Of a stretch of 64,000 nucleotides of DNA, positions 54,609 to 64,000 are shown piece by piece. Made by a program: the position numbers and the translations under genes. How positions within the stretch are numbered: position 1 is the stretch's first letter; the number at the start of each line of letters is the position of its first letter. The notes beneath the pieces are model-generated. The model was not told where the DNA came from. It saw nothing but the letters and a program-made list of their open reading frames with translations, and made no database searches. Source of the DNA: Bactericera cockerelli (Eukaryota; Arthropoda; Insecta; Hemiptera; Triozidae); assembly GCA_024516035.1 (NCBI GenBank), contig CM044966.1, positions 16,708,734-16,772,733 of the forward strand. Direction: 5' to 3'.

Positions 54609-57600
54609 CTGCAAGAAATAATATTTTTTTTTTAATTTTCATAAATTGACGGGCCAAATCCATGTTTATTTGATGGTTTTTTTTTTTTTTTTTTTTTTTT
54701 AAAGCTTTATTAGGAGGACAAACAGGCAACAGTATTTAAAATTAAGAAAAGAAAAAAAAAAAAAAACAAACAAATGACAAAATAAATAAGTAAAAAAGAA
54801 AAGAAAATAACAATAATGTCCTACCTAAAGGGCGGGGTTATTGCCTGTGGCAATCTCTTCCACCCAACCCTTTACATAGAAATGTAGTTCAGATACAGAA
54901 ATATATAGTTGAGATATATAGAAAAAAGACAATAAATTTTTATAATATAAATATAGGTATATCTTATGATTATAACAAATATTAAGTATCTAAATATGCG
55001 CACAGCTTGTGATAATATTCTTAGCGCACAGCTTGTAATATTAATAATAATGTTCTTAGCGCACAGCTTATAATGATATTCTTAGCGCACAGCTTGTAAT
55101 GATATTCTTAGCGCACAGCTTGTAATAATATTATTAGCGCACAGCTTGTAATAATATTCTTAGCGCACAGCTTGTAATAATATTATTAGCGCACAGCTTG
55201 TAATGATATTATTAGCGCACAGCTTGTAATAATATTCTTAGCGCACAACTTGTAATAATATTCTTAGCGCACAGCTTGTAATGATATTCTGAGCGCACAG
55301 CTAAGAATAATAATATGTATTTATGTACACTAGGGGACTATAAACACATTAGCGCAATGCGCCAGGGGGGCGCAGTCGTTCAGGTCGGGGGCGGCGCACT
55401 CGTTGATGTCTGCAAGAAATAGGCGCACAGCTTGACTCAAATAATTTTATAATCTGAGTATTATTTAATCAATTTTTTTTATATTTTAAAGAATGACAAC
55501 TTATTATTCTGACATTTTACATCTTTTTTCAATTCGAGAAATAGAGGAGAATACAATTTTGGAGAGATGAGAAAAAGATTAAGAAATAAAATTATGTAAT
55601 TTCCGATTTCTAATATTAGATTTTTTGAATTTTCCAATTATTTATTACAATTATAATAGTGTTACAGTTTTAAAATGATAGGATGGTACCCTTTCTCAAA
55701 GTTAAAAAAAAAACTGTGTTGAGAAAGAAATATAAATTCATTGGATGTAATATAGTACGAGACCACAGCTCAAGTGAATCTAAAAATATTTTTCTCCTCG
55801 TAAAAATTTTTACCGTGACAAATCTTTAAAAAAAAAGAAACTCGAAACTCACCCTGCACGAGGCTCACAACCCCGGGGCCGGCGTCCACCCAGAGGCCGC
55901 TGGCGCCCACGTTGTTCTGGCGCCTCGCGATGGCGCCCTGCAGATGCTTGGCGAGCTCGCCCGTGATTGGCGGCCGCAGCGTGTCGCCATTTTCCGCCAG
56001 CGAGAGGGTCATGTTGAGGGTGAGGCCGTTGTTCTTGGCGGGGTAGATGTTGTGCACGCGGGCCGCCATGAAAATGTCGGAGAAGGGCGTCATGGAGAGC
56101 GCAGAGTCCATCTGGGGGCGGGGACATTGAATTGAGTTGAATTTTTTTTTTTACATATATGTCTACATTGTCTACACTGGAGATGAGGCTGCAAGTATTA
56201 CTACCTACAGCCATAATCCCCAGCAATAACTGACAATTATACCGTAAAAAAAATGAGTTGAATTGAATTGGGTTGAATTGAATTAGGTTGAATTGATTTG
56301 AATCGAGTTGAGTTGAATTGGGTTGAATTGAATTGAATTGAATTGGGTTGAATTGAATTCAATTGGGTTGAGTTGAATCGAATTGAATTGGGTTGAATTG
56401 AGTTGAATTAAATTGGGTTGAATTGAATCGGGTTGAATTGAATTGAATCGAGTCGAGTCGGATTGAATTGAATAGAATTGGTTTAAAACTAAAATTAATC
56501 AGGAAAATTTCATGCACTGGGTGGGATGGGAACCCACGGATCCCTACGCTACCTGGATTACCAGACTAGCACCTTAACCACTTGACCTTAACCCTTATGT
56601 TATCAACATAGGAATTTCGTGACGCTCAATGTGTTAACTTTTCACTCATCCACTGTTAAAGTATTATTATGTTTAGAAGAACGTCTATCACGACCGAAGC
56701 CGCTACTGGCAACCGCTCACAATTACATTTAAAGGTTTTTTTTTTTTTAGAATAAGTAAATATTATATTATATCAAGTTAGTTTTAAGACTAGATTTAAG
56801 AAAATTGTGTACACCGCAAGGTAAACTAACAATAAAAATAAATTATTATATTATAAGGTAGTAAATGGCATCAATTTTTTCATGTACTGGTAATGCTGTC
56901 ATTATACTTTTTTTTTTAAATGTAATTCAAATGATATAATATATTTCATTAAAAACGTCTTCTTTCTTCAGTGTGCTCAACACGGGTGCCACATTTCCTC
57001 TTTGTACCGCGAAACTCACTCTTTGTCGGAAGTACTTACTTGTAGCATTACCTGTATGTATGTATGTATGTACGAATTTCTTTGTGGTGAAGCACAAGGC
57101 CTCTTCACAATTTTTGTGGGTAGCGCAGCATTACTAAGAGCCTCCTTTACATTTCGAATTATTCTATTACATTAATTTCTTTTTACTCTGGTAATGCCGC
57201 CACTGGTCGTTACTCATACAAGTAACTACTCATTTTTCCTCACGAGGTATGAGTGGACCCCGAACATCCAAGTAAAGAGCAGAAAAAATCCTCCCCCGCT
57301 GGGAATCGAACCCAGGTCACCATGTGTGCACATTACGGATTACGGATGCCACATTTCCTCTTTGTACCGCGAAACTCACTCTTTGTCGGAAGTACTTACT
57401 TGTAGCATTACCTCGCTGTATGATGAGACTTCTTATTCTTTGTATTAGGTGTGTTAACTTATTTGCTGACTTACCGCTCTCACGGCTTCAAACTCGAGAT
57501 GCTGATACTCCTCCGAGTCAGCATCCTTATACTTCTCGTTCCAGATCAGCCGCTGATCAAACAGCTTGTCTACGCGCAGACTCAGTCCTATGGACACGAT

Positions 57601-57898
57601 GCCTGCAACACGAGTGGATAGATAGATAATAATAATAATAATCTGATAATAATAATTTTATTGTCAACGCGCAGACTCAGACCTATGGACACGATGCCTG
57701 CAACACGAGTGGATAGATAGATAAAAACTTGTTGTATTTATTTTAAAAAAATAGTTTGAAATAATAGCAACACGAAAGGTTTTATTTTTCAACATCTGGA
57801 TAGAATCAGTTGGGCCGTATTCGTAAAAAAGTTAAAAAAATAAAAAAAAAAATAGTTAGGTCTGGTATCATATTAAATTTGTGTTCATCATACTATCT

Positions 57899-57933
<35 letters not shown>

Positions 57934-60900
57934 AACTGCAAATTATGCACTCAATAGTCAATACTTGCTGGTGATTGTTAACAGAGCATACGATCTCTTG
58001 AAAATAGATATTCTCCTAAGTGATAGGTATAAAATTTTAAAAAAATGTTTGATTTCTATTTATTTTATGTAATAGAAATTATTTTTTAATATTTTTTTTA
58101 AATGTTTAATAATGTTCTAATTGTTTTGTTTATTGTTTGTAATAATTGTTGTAAATAAATAAATATAATGTTCAATAGTATCTTCAAAAAAAGAAAAGAG
58201 GTGAATAAATTTAAATTTAGTTTTCTATTTAAAAAAAAAAAAATATGTATTCATTAAAAAATGTATTTAATTTTCTTTTCAATGTTGTTTTAACATTGAA
58301 AATAAAATTATTTATTAATAAATAGTTGAGTACATAGGTAATCTTCTTCTTTTACGGTGTCTTATTTCACTCAAACAAGGTCGACGATGTAAAACCTCAA
58401 GGTTGAGGTTGGTTGAATGGTTGGTTTTGGCACCTTTTTTTACGGCTGGATGCACTTAAGGATGAACATAAGTTGAGTACATAATAATATAAATAAATAG
58501 TTGAGTAGGTACATAATAATATGAATAAATAATTGAATACATAATAATATAAATAATAGTTGAGTAAGTACATAATAATAACTCACGATGGCACGGCTCC
58601 CGATGTTTCCGGCGCGCATAGCCCGGCCTACAATGGCACGAGGACACGCCCACTTCCGTTCGGCAACTCTCGTGCTGACTCGTGTCACACGTGGAGTCGT
58701 CTCCGACTATACACGTGTCGATACGAACCGGTGGGTGGGAGGGCTTTCGCCAGCTGGGCGGGGGGCGCACGGCTGCTACGCTGCTGGAGGGGTGGGGGTG
58801 ACTGGGGGGGGCGTGGGTTTGAAGATGGCTGACGGCGTAGGAGCTGGAAAAAGGGTTTTTAAATTTTTCAGGGATTTAAAAAAAAACTATTCGTGTTAAT
58901 CACATTCGTGATATCACAACTATTCAAACTCGCTCTACTAAATCTACGCTGAAACCGGAACTTGAACCACCGACCTCCAGGTTGCAAGTCCGCCGCCTTA
59001 TCGATCAAGCTGCTGAGGTCGGTTTAAAAAAAACTAATTTGTACATAAATAAGCAACAAAAACAAAACAAACGAAAATTCACAAGGTCAATTCTGTTGTG
59101 CACTGTTAGTCAAGTGATTAACACGCTGGTCTGGTAATCCAGGTAGCGTAGGGATCCGTTGGTTCGAATCCCACCCAGTGCATGCATTTTTCCTGGTTAA
59201 TTTGAGTTTGTGACCACATAATAATAAGACTCTGAGGGTTAGGTGGCAGAAAATGCTTTGAGCATTAACCTCGCCCGGTGGTTACCTTCAACTAAAGAGT
59301 GTTATTATTATTATTATTATAGGTGGACCCAAATTCTATAATTTATTATTTTGTAGATTGCATACTTTTTCAGGGGTTTATTGAAGTTTCGAGGGATTTT
59401 CTTCCCAATTCCTCCCCCCTTATCCCTGGATATAAGTGAACTAGATATATGAGAAACCTCAATATTAGAGAACAATTTCCAGGTCCACTTTCCCTCTCTA
59501 CATATAAAGTAGAGAAACAGTTGGCATAATGGGACTCACAGCCCGTTCACACTACTCGGTTTATTTGCCGGCCGTTTTTTTTACGGTGCCGAGCCTTGCG
59601 TTCACACTACCCTTTGACGGCAGAAAAACGTCCGATCCTTGATTGTTTATTTACAAATACCACGCGAAACGATACTTGAGAGTTCAGACGGACTAATGAC
59701 ACTAATGTGAACTCTCCCATTTTATTTCATGTGCCACTGGGCTCTCGAATGGTTTTTTTGCCGGCCCGGTTTTTTTACCGCTCCGGGATCCAGTGACAAA
59801 GCCGTATGTAAAATAACCGGTGAATGGTTTTTTTCCCGTCGAAGAAAAATCGGTGGTAATGTGAACACATCAATTCATTTGTATGTGCCTGACGGTTTTT
59901 TTGCTGCTCCGGCAAAAAAACCGGCCGGTAAAAAAACAGTTCGGTGCTAGTGTGAACGTGCTGTAACTGTCTTGCGCTTACAGTCTAAATAAATCACTAC
60001 TTATAAAGGAAAACAACCTTTTTTTAAGAGAAGAAACCTGGATATAAGAGAAAAAATTCCAGCCCCTTGAGTTCTCTAATATCCCGGTTCGACATAGCTT
60101 CGAGTTCCACTCACCCAGCCTGAGTAGGTTTGATGGGCGGGGGGTTGGGCGATGCGGAAGGCTCGCCAAACAGGTTGAGGTAGGTTCTCTTGCCGTCAAT
60201 GGAGACAAACTGCTGTCCATTCTGGGCGGCTGTGATCACGGAGACATCCCCGTGAGCGCCCTCCAGCTCAACTGAAAGCAAACGGGTGGAAAATCATGAG
60301 AACAAAGTCTGTAAGCACAATGCTCGGTCCATGATTGATTTTCTTTTTTTTTAATTTGGGTTTAACCTCGCTTTCTTATAGGCAAAATTAAGAAATTTAT
60401 AGGCAAACTTAAGAGATTAGGATATTAAAAGATATGGGAAAGTCCTATAATTCTGCGCTACCCACTAAAAATTGTGATATAATAACACAAAGAAACACAT
60501 TTTTTTTTTTTACCTCACTTTCAACTGCATGGTCATATTGCGACGGAGAGGTGTTACCTTCCGATCGCAGGAAACTCACAAATCAGCTACACACATTAAC
60601 CTCACCCAGCCGGAAGGCCAGCGTCAGGAAGTATTCATCTTGCTGGAAGTTGCTTAACTTCGGTAATTTCGGTATCTTGTTTAATAAGTTTTAGCATCCA
60701 CTAAAAGTTATTAAACAAGTGAAAATCCATGAAAAGCCATTTCTGTAAGCACATTTCTCTGTTGCTCAGTACTTCATTGGATTCAAAAGGAAGAAAAATA
60801 CTTGTCTCCTGTTACTTCCAAAAAAAAAACTAAAAAAAAAACAACCGTACAACTCCCACAGTACCTTTCTTAGTACACAAAGGCCTGTTATTTTCAAAAA

Positions 60901-61288
60901 AACTAAAACGTATAAAATAACCCTAGAACTCCCTCAGTTCCTCAGTACAGACTTGGGTAGACCAGTTATTTTCAAACAAGTAAAACCTAAAAATTAACCC
61001 TAGAAGTCCCAGTGTACCTACCTGGATACACAAAGTACTGTTATTTTCAAAAAACTAAAATCTAAAAATTAACCCTAGAACTCCCAGTGTACCTACCTGG
61101 GTACACAAAGGCCTGCCCCGTCTTGCTGCCGTTGCTGGCGTCCCCGGGGCCCTGGATAGCGGATACCGTCACGTCAAATATGTCCCCGTGTGCTACAGGG
61201 GCGGTCGTGATGATGTTTGGGGGGCGCCTATGTGCTCCCGGCTTGTACTCTGTGTCGTCCAGAACTATGCCGGGCCTGGGGTAGTAGC
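54526..61288 (-). CDS. Extracellular EGF / SEA / calcium-binding-EGF protein, partial
   Basis: Six exons (61097-61288, 60115-60271, 58587-58753, 57475-57602, 55853-56111, 54526-54608) join in frame to at least 320 residues, open at both ends. Order: a Pro-rich stretch, a segment with GQQFVSIDGKRTYLNLFG, one six-cysteine EGF repeat (CIVGDDSTC to HREPC), a SEA domain over the next two exons (SIGLSLRVDKLFDQRLIWNE to LSMTPFSDIFMAARVHNIY), then a calcium-binding EGF (DINECAASDLNDC). These domains mark a secreted or transmembrane matrix protein. I cannot name the orthologue. The gene is cut by the gap at 54525. Confidence 0.8.
54760..54885 (-). mobile_element. SINE-F fragment
   Basis: cctaaagggcggggttattg then cctgtggcaatctcttccac, beside A-rich sequence. 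Confidence 0.55.
55000..55312. repeat. 26-bp array in the EGF/SEA gene
   Basis: About 11 units of agcgcacagcttgtaataat plus attctt or attatt, ending where a partial exon copy begins. Confidence 0.9.
55340..55432 (-). pseudogene. Partial duplicate of the calcium-binding EGF exon
   Basis: Repeats tttcttgcag|acatcaac and encodes DINECAAPDLNDCAPLAHCA, then diverges into unrelated sequence (tgtttatagtcc). It lacks the rest of the domain and an obvious donor. Confidence 0.8.
55853..56111 (-). CDS. SEA domain exon 2
   Basis: The acceptor is gcccccag|atg and the donor tgcagg|gtgagt. It encodes MDSALSMTPFSDIFMAARVH, LTLNMTLSLAENGD and KHLQGAIARRQNNVGASGLW. Phases 0 in, 1 out. Confidence 0.82.
56225..56485. 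repeat. (gaatt/gggtt)n microsatellite
   Basis: Repeated gaattgaattgggttgaatt for about 260 bp. Confidence 0.9.
56490..56590 (-). mobile_element. SINE-B head copy
   Basis: gcactgggtgggatgggaac and ggattaccagactagcacct, the inverse of the SINE-B head. Confidence 0.6.
56987..57413 (-). mobile_element. SINE-E copy flanked by 67-bp direct repeats
   Basis: tgccacatttcctctttgta to agcattacct occurs at 56987-57053 and 57347-57413, apparently identical. Between them is a minus-strand SINE-E (ctcatttttcctcacgaggt, gggaatcgaacccaggtcac). Confidence 0.8.
57475..57602 (-). CDS. SEA domain exon 1
   Basis: The acceptor is cgtgttgcag|gcatc and the donor agcg|gtaagt. It encodes IVSIGLSLRVDKLFDQRLIW and KDADSEEYQHLEFEAVRA. 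Phases 1 in, 0 out. Confidence 0.82.
57660..57722 (-). pseudogene. Partial duplicate of SEA exon 1 front with acceptor
   Basis: Repeats about 57567-57625 (RIVSIGLSLRVD with cgtgttgcag|gc), separated from it by an (ataat)n tract. Confidence 0.8.
57723..58560. other. AT-rich intron sequence
   Basis: A poly(T) run at 57900-57929, AT-rich tracts, and ttgagtacataataatat repeats at 58480-58575. Nothing coding seen. Confidence 0.5.
58587..58753 (-). CDS. EGF exon
   Basis: The acceptor is ccccgcccag|ctgg and the donor gccatc|gtgagt. It encodes WRKPSHPPVRIDTCIVGDDS, then TCDTSQHESC and SSCHCRPGYARRKHREPC: six cysteines in EGF spacing. Phases 2 in, 1 out. The acceptor was chosen from the phase of the preceding exon. 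Confidence 0.8.
58893..59024 (-). mobile_element. SINE-C copy
   Basis: gaaaccggaacttgaaccac and cgacctccaggttgcaagtc. Confidence 0.65.
59094..59322 (+). mobile_element. SINE-B, well preserved copy
   Basis: Head ggtctggtaatccaggtagc, B box ggttcgaatcccacc, body gactctgagggttaggtggc, gagcattaacctcgcccggt, and a (tta)n tail. Confidence 0.75.
59538..59964. mobile_element. MITE with inverted ends, ~425 bp
   Basis: Left end cagcccgttcacactactcg; right end gctagtgtgaacgtgctg. ccgg-rich motifs (ttttttgccggcc / ggccggtaaaaaaac) are repeated inside. No coding capacity. Confidence 0.7.
60115..60271 (-). CDS. EGF/SEA gene exon with FVSIDGKRTYLNLFG
   Basis: The acceptor is tgctttcag|ttgag and the donor gctgg|gtgagt. 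It encodes ELEGAHGDVSVITAAQNGQQ and FVSIDGKRTYLNLFGEPS, then a Pro-rich tail. Phases 1 in, 2 out. Confidence 0.75.
60405..60665. mobile_element. SINE-E tail (+) next to a 5S-headed SINE (-)
   Basis: ttctgcgctacccactaaaa at 60450, then a minus-strand 5S-type copy ending ttgctggaagttgcttaact near 60660. Confidence 0.55.
61097..61288 (-). CDS. EGF/SEA gene, most 5' exon found
   Basis: The acceptor is cgtccccag|gctac and the donor acccag|gtaggt. It encodes YYPRPGIVLDDTEYKPGAHR, FDVTVSAIQGPGDASNGS and GQAFVYP. No domain recognised. Phases 1 in, 1 out. Confidence 0.75.
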
Positions 61289-61744
61289 CTGGGGACGGAC
61301 AAAGAATTATTATTAATATTAAATTATTTATAAAATATGACATATTTTGTAAAGTAAAAATATTTTTTTTTAATATAAAATTTAGAACAATATATAAACA
61401 AGAAAAAAAATCGGAGCAAAAAAAATATTAAAAAAAAAAAAAAAACAAACAAAAACGAACACAATATTTCCAATTTCTAATATTAGAAATTTCTCGGAAG
61501 TAAAATGATTAAAATTATGTATGTAAATAATTATTGTTTTATAATTTGGGGCGAAATTAATCCCTGAGACATTCTCTACCACTTAACCCCGATTGGTAGT
61601 TTGGCAACAGAGTTCGTTGAACTCAGGACAAGTAGAATGTCTCCGATAATAACACAACATCAATTATTTCCGGATCGCCTTCGTACTGACTTGAGAATGT
61701 CCTGAATATGAAACACCAACTCGCAACATGTTAACCAACTATGA

Positions 61745-61985
61745 AGCCAACGTTAGCCAGCGTCGTTGAATGCACCGGTTCTCGTAGGATCACCGAAGTT
61801 AAGCAACGTCCTGCGAGGTGAAGACTTTGTGATGCTGGCATTCCGCCTCAACCCAGGCTTGGTGAGGCTAATGTGGGTAGCAGGTTTGTGAGTTTCTTGC
61901 AAATGGAGGGTAACACCCCCGTCGTGATATGAACAATATGAACATGCAGTTAAAAACGACGTTAAACGCAAATTAAAAAAAAAAG
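61745..61985 (+). mobile_element. 5S-rRNA-headed SINE, full copy
   Basis: The head caccggttctcgtaggatca then ccgaagttaagcaacgtcc corresponds to the 5S rRNA internal promoter region. The body has caacccaggcttggtgaggc, taatgtgggtagcagg and gagggtaacacccccgtc. A fragment of a second copy follows at 61985-62095. Confidence 0.75.
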
Positions 61986-62102
61986 ACAACTTTGATTGCG
62001 AATTAAACACAGCAGTTCTCGTAAGATCATTCCAGTTAAGTAACGTTCATTGAGGTGAAAACTTGGTAGGTGACTCCAAAGTTCAAACCTCCATTATGCT
62101 GA

Positions 62103-62212
62103 CTACTACTCAAACTCGCTTTAATAAATCCACGCTGAATCCGGGACTTGAAAAACCGGCCTTCAGGTTAAAAGTCCGCCGCTCTATCGATCAAGCTACT
62201 GAGTTCGGTTAA
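62103..62212 (-). mobile_element. SINE-C copy
   Basis: cgctgaatccgggacttgaa and tccgccgctctatcgatcaa. Confidence 0.6.
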
Positions 62213-62539
62213 AGATATCATAAAGGGCTGTTTTTTTTTTTTTTTTTTTTGACAAATGGTCTTGAGATATAATTATGAATGACCCGTCAGAAAAAAATAA
62301 AGAAACGATTAGAAATTAAATAGCTAGGGAAAAAAATGAGTTTATGATTATTCGAATTTACTAGGTATGTTATTGTTATCTTTGGCTAGAAAAAAATGTC
62401 CATGGTTTCTAGAAGTACGCCATTGACAAGTAGTGTAAGCATAATCATAATCAAATCATCATCTGATTGTTCGCACAATCAAATGATGATTACCTTATTC
62501 TGTCTGCTCAAATCAGGACACGTCTTCTTCACTCGTGGA

Positions 62540-62915
62540 GGTATTTTTCAATTTATTTTCACACTATTCTATTACTTCTCTACTTTACTATTTTTTCTTC
62601 TCTATTTTCATCTTTTACTTCTCTAATTTATTCTTTTACTTCTCTACTTTCTTCTTTTTATTATCTAATTTCTTCTTTTACTTCTCTACTTTACTATTTT
62701 TCTTCTTTGTTTTCTTCTTTTACTTCTCTACTATACTATTTTTCTTCTTTGTTTTCTTCTTTTACTTCTCTACTTTCTTCTTTTACTTCTCTATTTTCTC
62801 CTATTAATTATCTACTTTAATCTGTTATTTCTATATTTTATTATTTTTCTTCTCTATTTTCTTCTTTTACTTCACGAATTTAATCTTTTACTTCTCTTCT
62901 TTCTTCTTTTACTAA
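62540..62915. repeat. CT-rich array
   Basis: ttcttcttttacttctctac in units of about 20-24 bp for 370 bp. Frames through it are compositional. Confidence 0.85.
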
Positions 62916-63148
62916 CTCAAATTAACGAGGAAATGCACTGGGTGGCATTCGAACCAACGGATATGTATAACTGAACACCTTGCTGTAGTAATACAATACA
63001 AGTTGTATAAGTACATAGATACCTAGCTATTTATATAATGAAAAATGTACATAATATTTATATTATATAAAATATTTATATTACATAGATACCTAACTAT
63101 TTATATAATGAAAAATGTACATAATATTTATATTATATAAAATTACAT

Positions 63149-63343
63149 ATGTCTCTGTGCTTCCTTTCTCTACATGTGCCAAACATGGTTCTATTTCATC
63201 AATCCTTGCTTTGAGATTGTCATATGCATTCTCTATAGTCCCCCAGAGAAGTTCTGTTACCTTTCCATTGTCACCTGTTCCTATTCTTTTGTCATCTTTT
63301 GGTTTGAATTCATTGTCATCCGAAAATAACACAATAGTACTCG
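63149..63343 (-). CDS. Possible exon of an unrecognised gene
   Basis: A minus-strand open stretch encodes STIVLFSDDNEFKPKDDKRI, NGKVTELLWGTIENAYDNLK and IDEIEPCLAHVEKGSTET. It sits between a plausible acceptor (ttctttcgctcgag|tac) and donor (acatat|gtaatt). No family recognised; it could also be repeat-encoded. Confidence 0.3.
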
Positions 63344-63433
63344 AGCGAAAGAAAATAGGTAAGTATAAATTACAGATATACATATGAATGGGTATAACTT
63401 ATATGGTGGGTATCATATTACTTTTAACATCGA

Positions 63434-63881
63434 GGCAGGCGCGGCCGGTTGGAAAATGTTTTGGGGGTGCTGCCACATAAACCGGACTAAAATGGGTTTT
63501 ATAGAGTTGCTCTTTTAGTACTCTAAAGAGTTTGAGTTTGTTTAGCATGCCAATCATTATAATTATACATTAAATTATGAAGTGATTTTTCCTGTGTAAG
63601 AGCTAGTCTAGCTGGGGGACTATAAATAAAAGTCTAGCTGGGGGACTATAAACAGGGAGTAGACCAGCATTGGCTTGGTTCTGGGGGCCCTTGTCAATTA
63701 TTAGCCTCCTTGTAAAGACAGTGGTAGAAGTGATGAGTCATTCCTCCACTGTCTGGGTACCATCGTTCACTATGACGCTACCCTATGATGATGATGAAGA
63801 GCTAGAATTTGAAAAAATACTCTTTTTCCTTTTTCGTCTAAGGGTGTTGCAGCTCTGCAGCTTCTTAGCACCGACCGCGCC
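63434..63881. mobile_element. Short TIR element (aggcgcggc family) interrupted by the 38-bp-repeat element
   Basis: Ends caggcgcggccggttgg and gcaccgaccgcgcctg. The interior is split by 63606-63800, an inverse copy of the 7251-7452 element (ctagctgggggactataaac to cgctaccctatgatgatg). Confidence 0.65.
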
Positions 63882-63910
63882 TGTATCCAGGACTACTTGG
63901 AGAATGTTAG

Positions 63911-64000
63911 TTATTCATTGTCACCTTCTATTTCTACATTGTCATCTAGGTGTTCAGGAACACCATGCGTTTCGTTTATTGCTTCTTTTCCATCTTTGTA
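63911..64000 (-). CDS. Possible coding fragment at the window edge
   Basis: Minus-strand open frame from the window end: YKDGKEAINETHGVPEHLDD then NVEIEGDNE and a stop at 63911. A donor-like gaag|gtgaca lies just before the stop. May belong with 63149-63343; unrecognised. Confidence 0.25.
   Translation of the reverse strand, partial: YKDGKEAINETHGVPEHLDDNVEIEGDNE

Noticed and set aside
61745..61850. 5S rRNA gene
   Set aside because: Only the promoter half resembles 5S and it is degenerate; the shared SINE body follows.
62396..62820. Open frames of 76-117 codons
   Set aside because: Composition artefact of the CT-rich array (Phe/Ser/Leu only).

Overview
The window is eukaryotic, AT-rich, invertebrate DNA, most likely from an insect. 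The genes are split by introns, the exons are GC-rich in an AT-rich background, and the mobile elements include a BEL/Pao LTR retrotransposon, a pogo/jerky-type DNA transposon, several tRNA-headed SINE families and a 5S-rRNA-headed SINE. The species cannot be fixed from the sequence. Two runs of exactly 100 N (39760-39859 and 54426-54525) look like scaffold joins of unknown true size.

Layout. 1-1760: 26-bp satellite. 1762-5468 (+): four-exon M14 carboxypeptidase-like secreted protein with a transthyretin-like tail and several substituted active-site positions. 5470-8146: 3' flank, SINEs and a 25-bp minisatellite. 8147-38893 (-): ten exons of a non-lysosomal glucosylceramidase (GBA2, family GH116) whose N-terminus is absent. 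Its introns carry large tandem arrays, foldback elements, SINEs, and at 20378-27037 a BEL/Pao element with apparently identical 408-bp LTRs nested inside another TIR element. 41613-54317 (-): six exons giving a complete 213-residue guanylate kinase; its first intron holds a 3.24-kb pogo-like transposon (50609-53849). 54526-61288 (-): six exons of an extracellular EGF / SEA / calcium-binding-EGF protein that runs into the second gap. 61.3-64 kb: repeats and two possible exons of an unrecognised gene.

The genes are housekeeping or structural and form no shared pathway. The carboxypeptidase-like gene converges on GBA2; GBA2, the guanylate kinase and the EGF/SEA gene lie in the same orientation. 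Exon phases agree at every internal junction I could test, which supports the models.

The most unusual signal is a recurring association between tandem duplication and splice sites. At least ten exon boundaries have been locally duplicated. The units carry the splice site itself: about 89 copies of a 22-bp 5' splice site, 17 copies of a 23-bp 5' splice site spaced exactly 23 bp, 12 copies of a 29-bp 3' splice site spaced exactly 29 bp, and six copies of a 102-bp (34-codon) exon front. SINEs flanked by unusually long direct repeats (35 and 67 bp) are a second theme.
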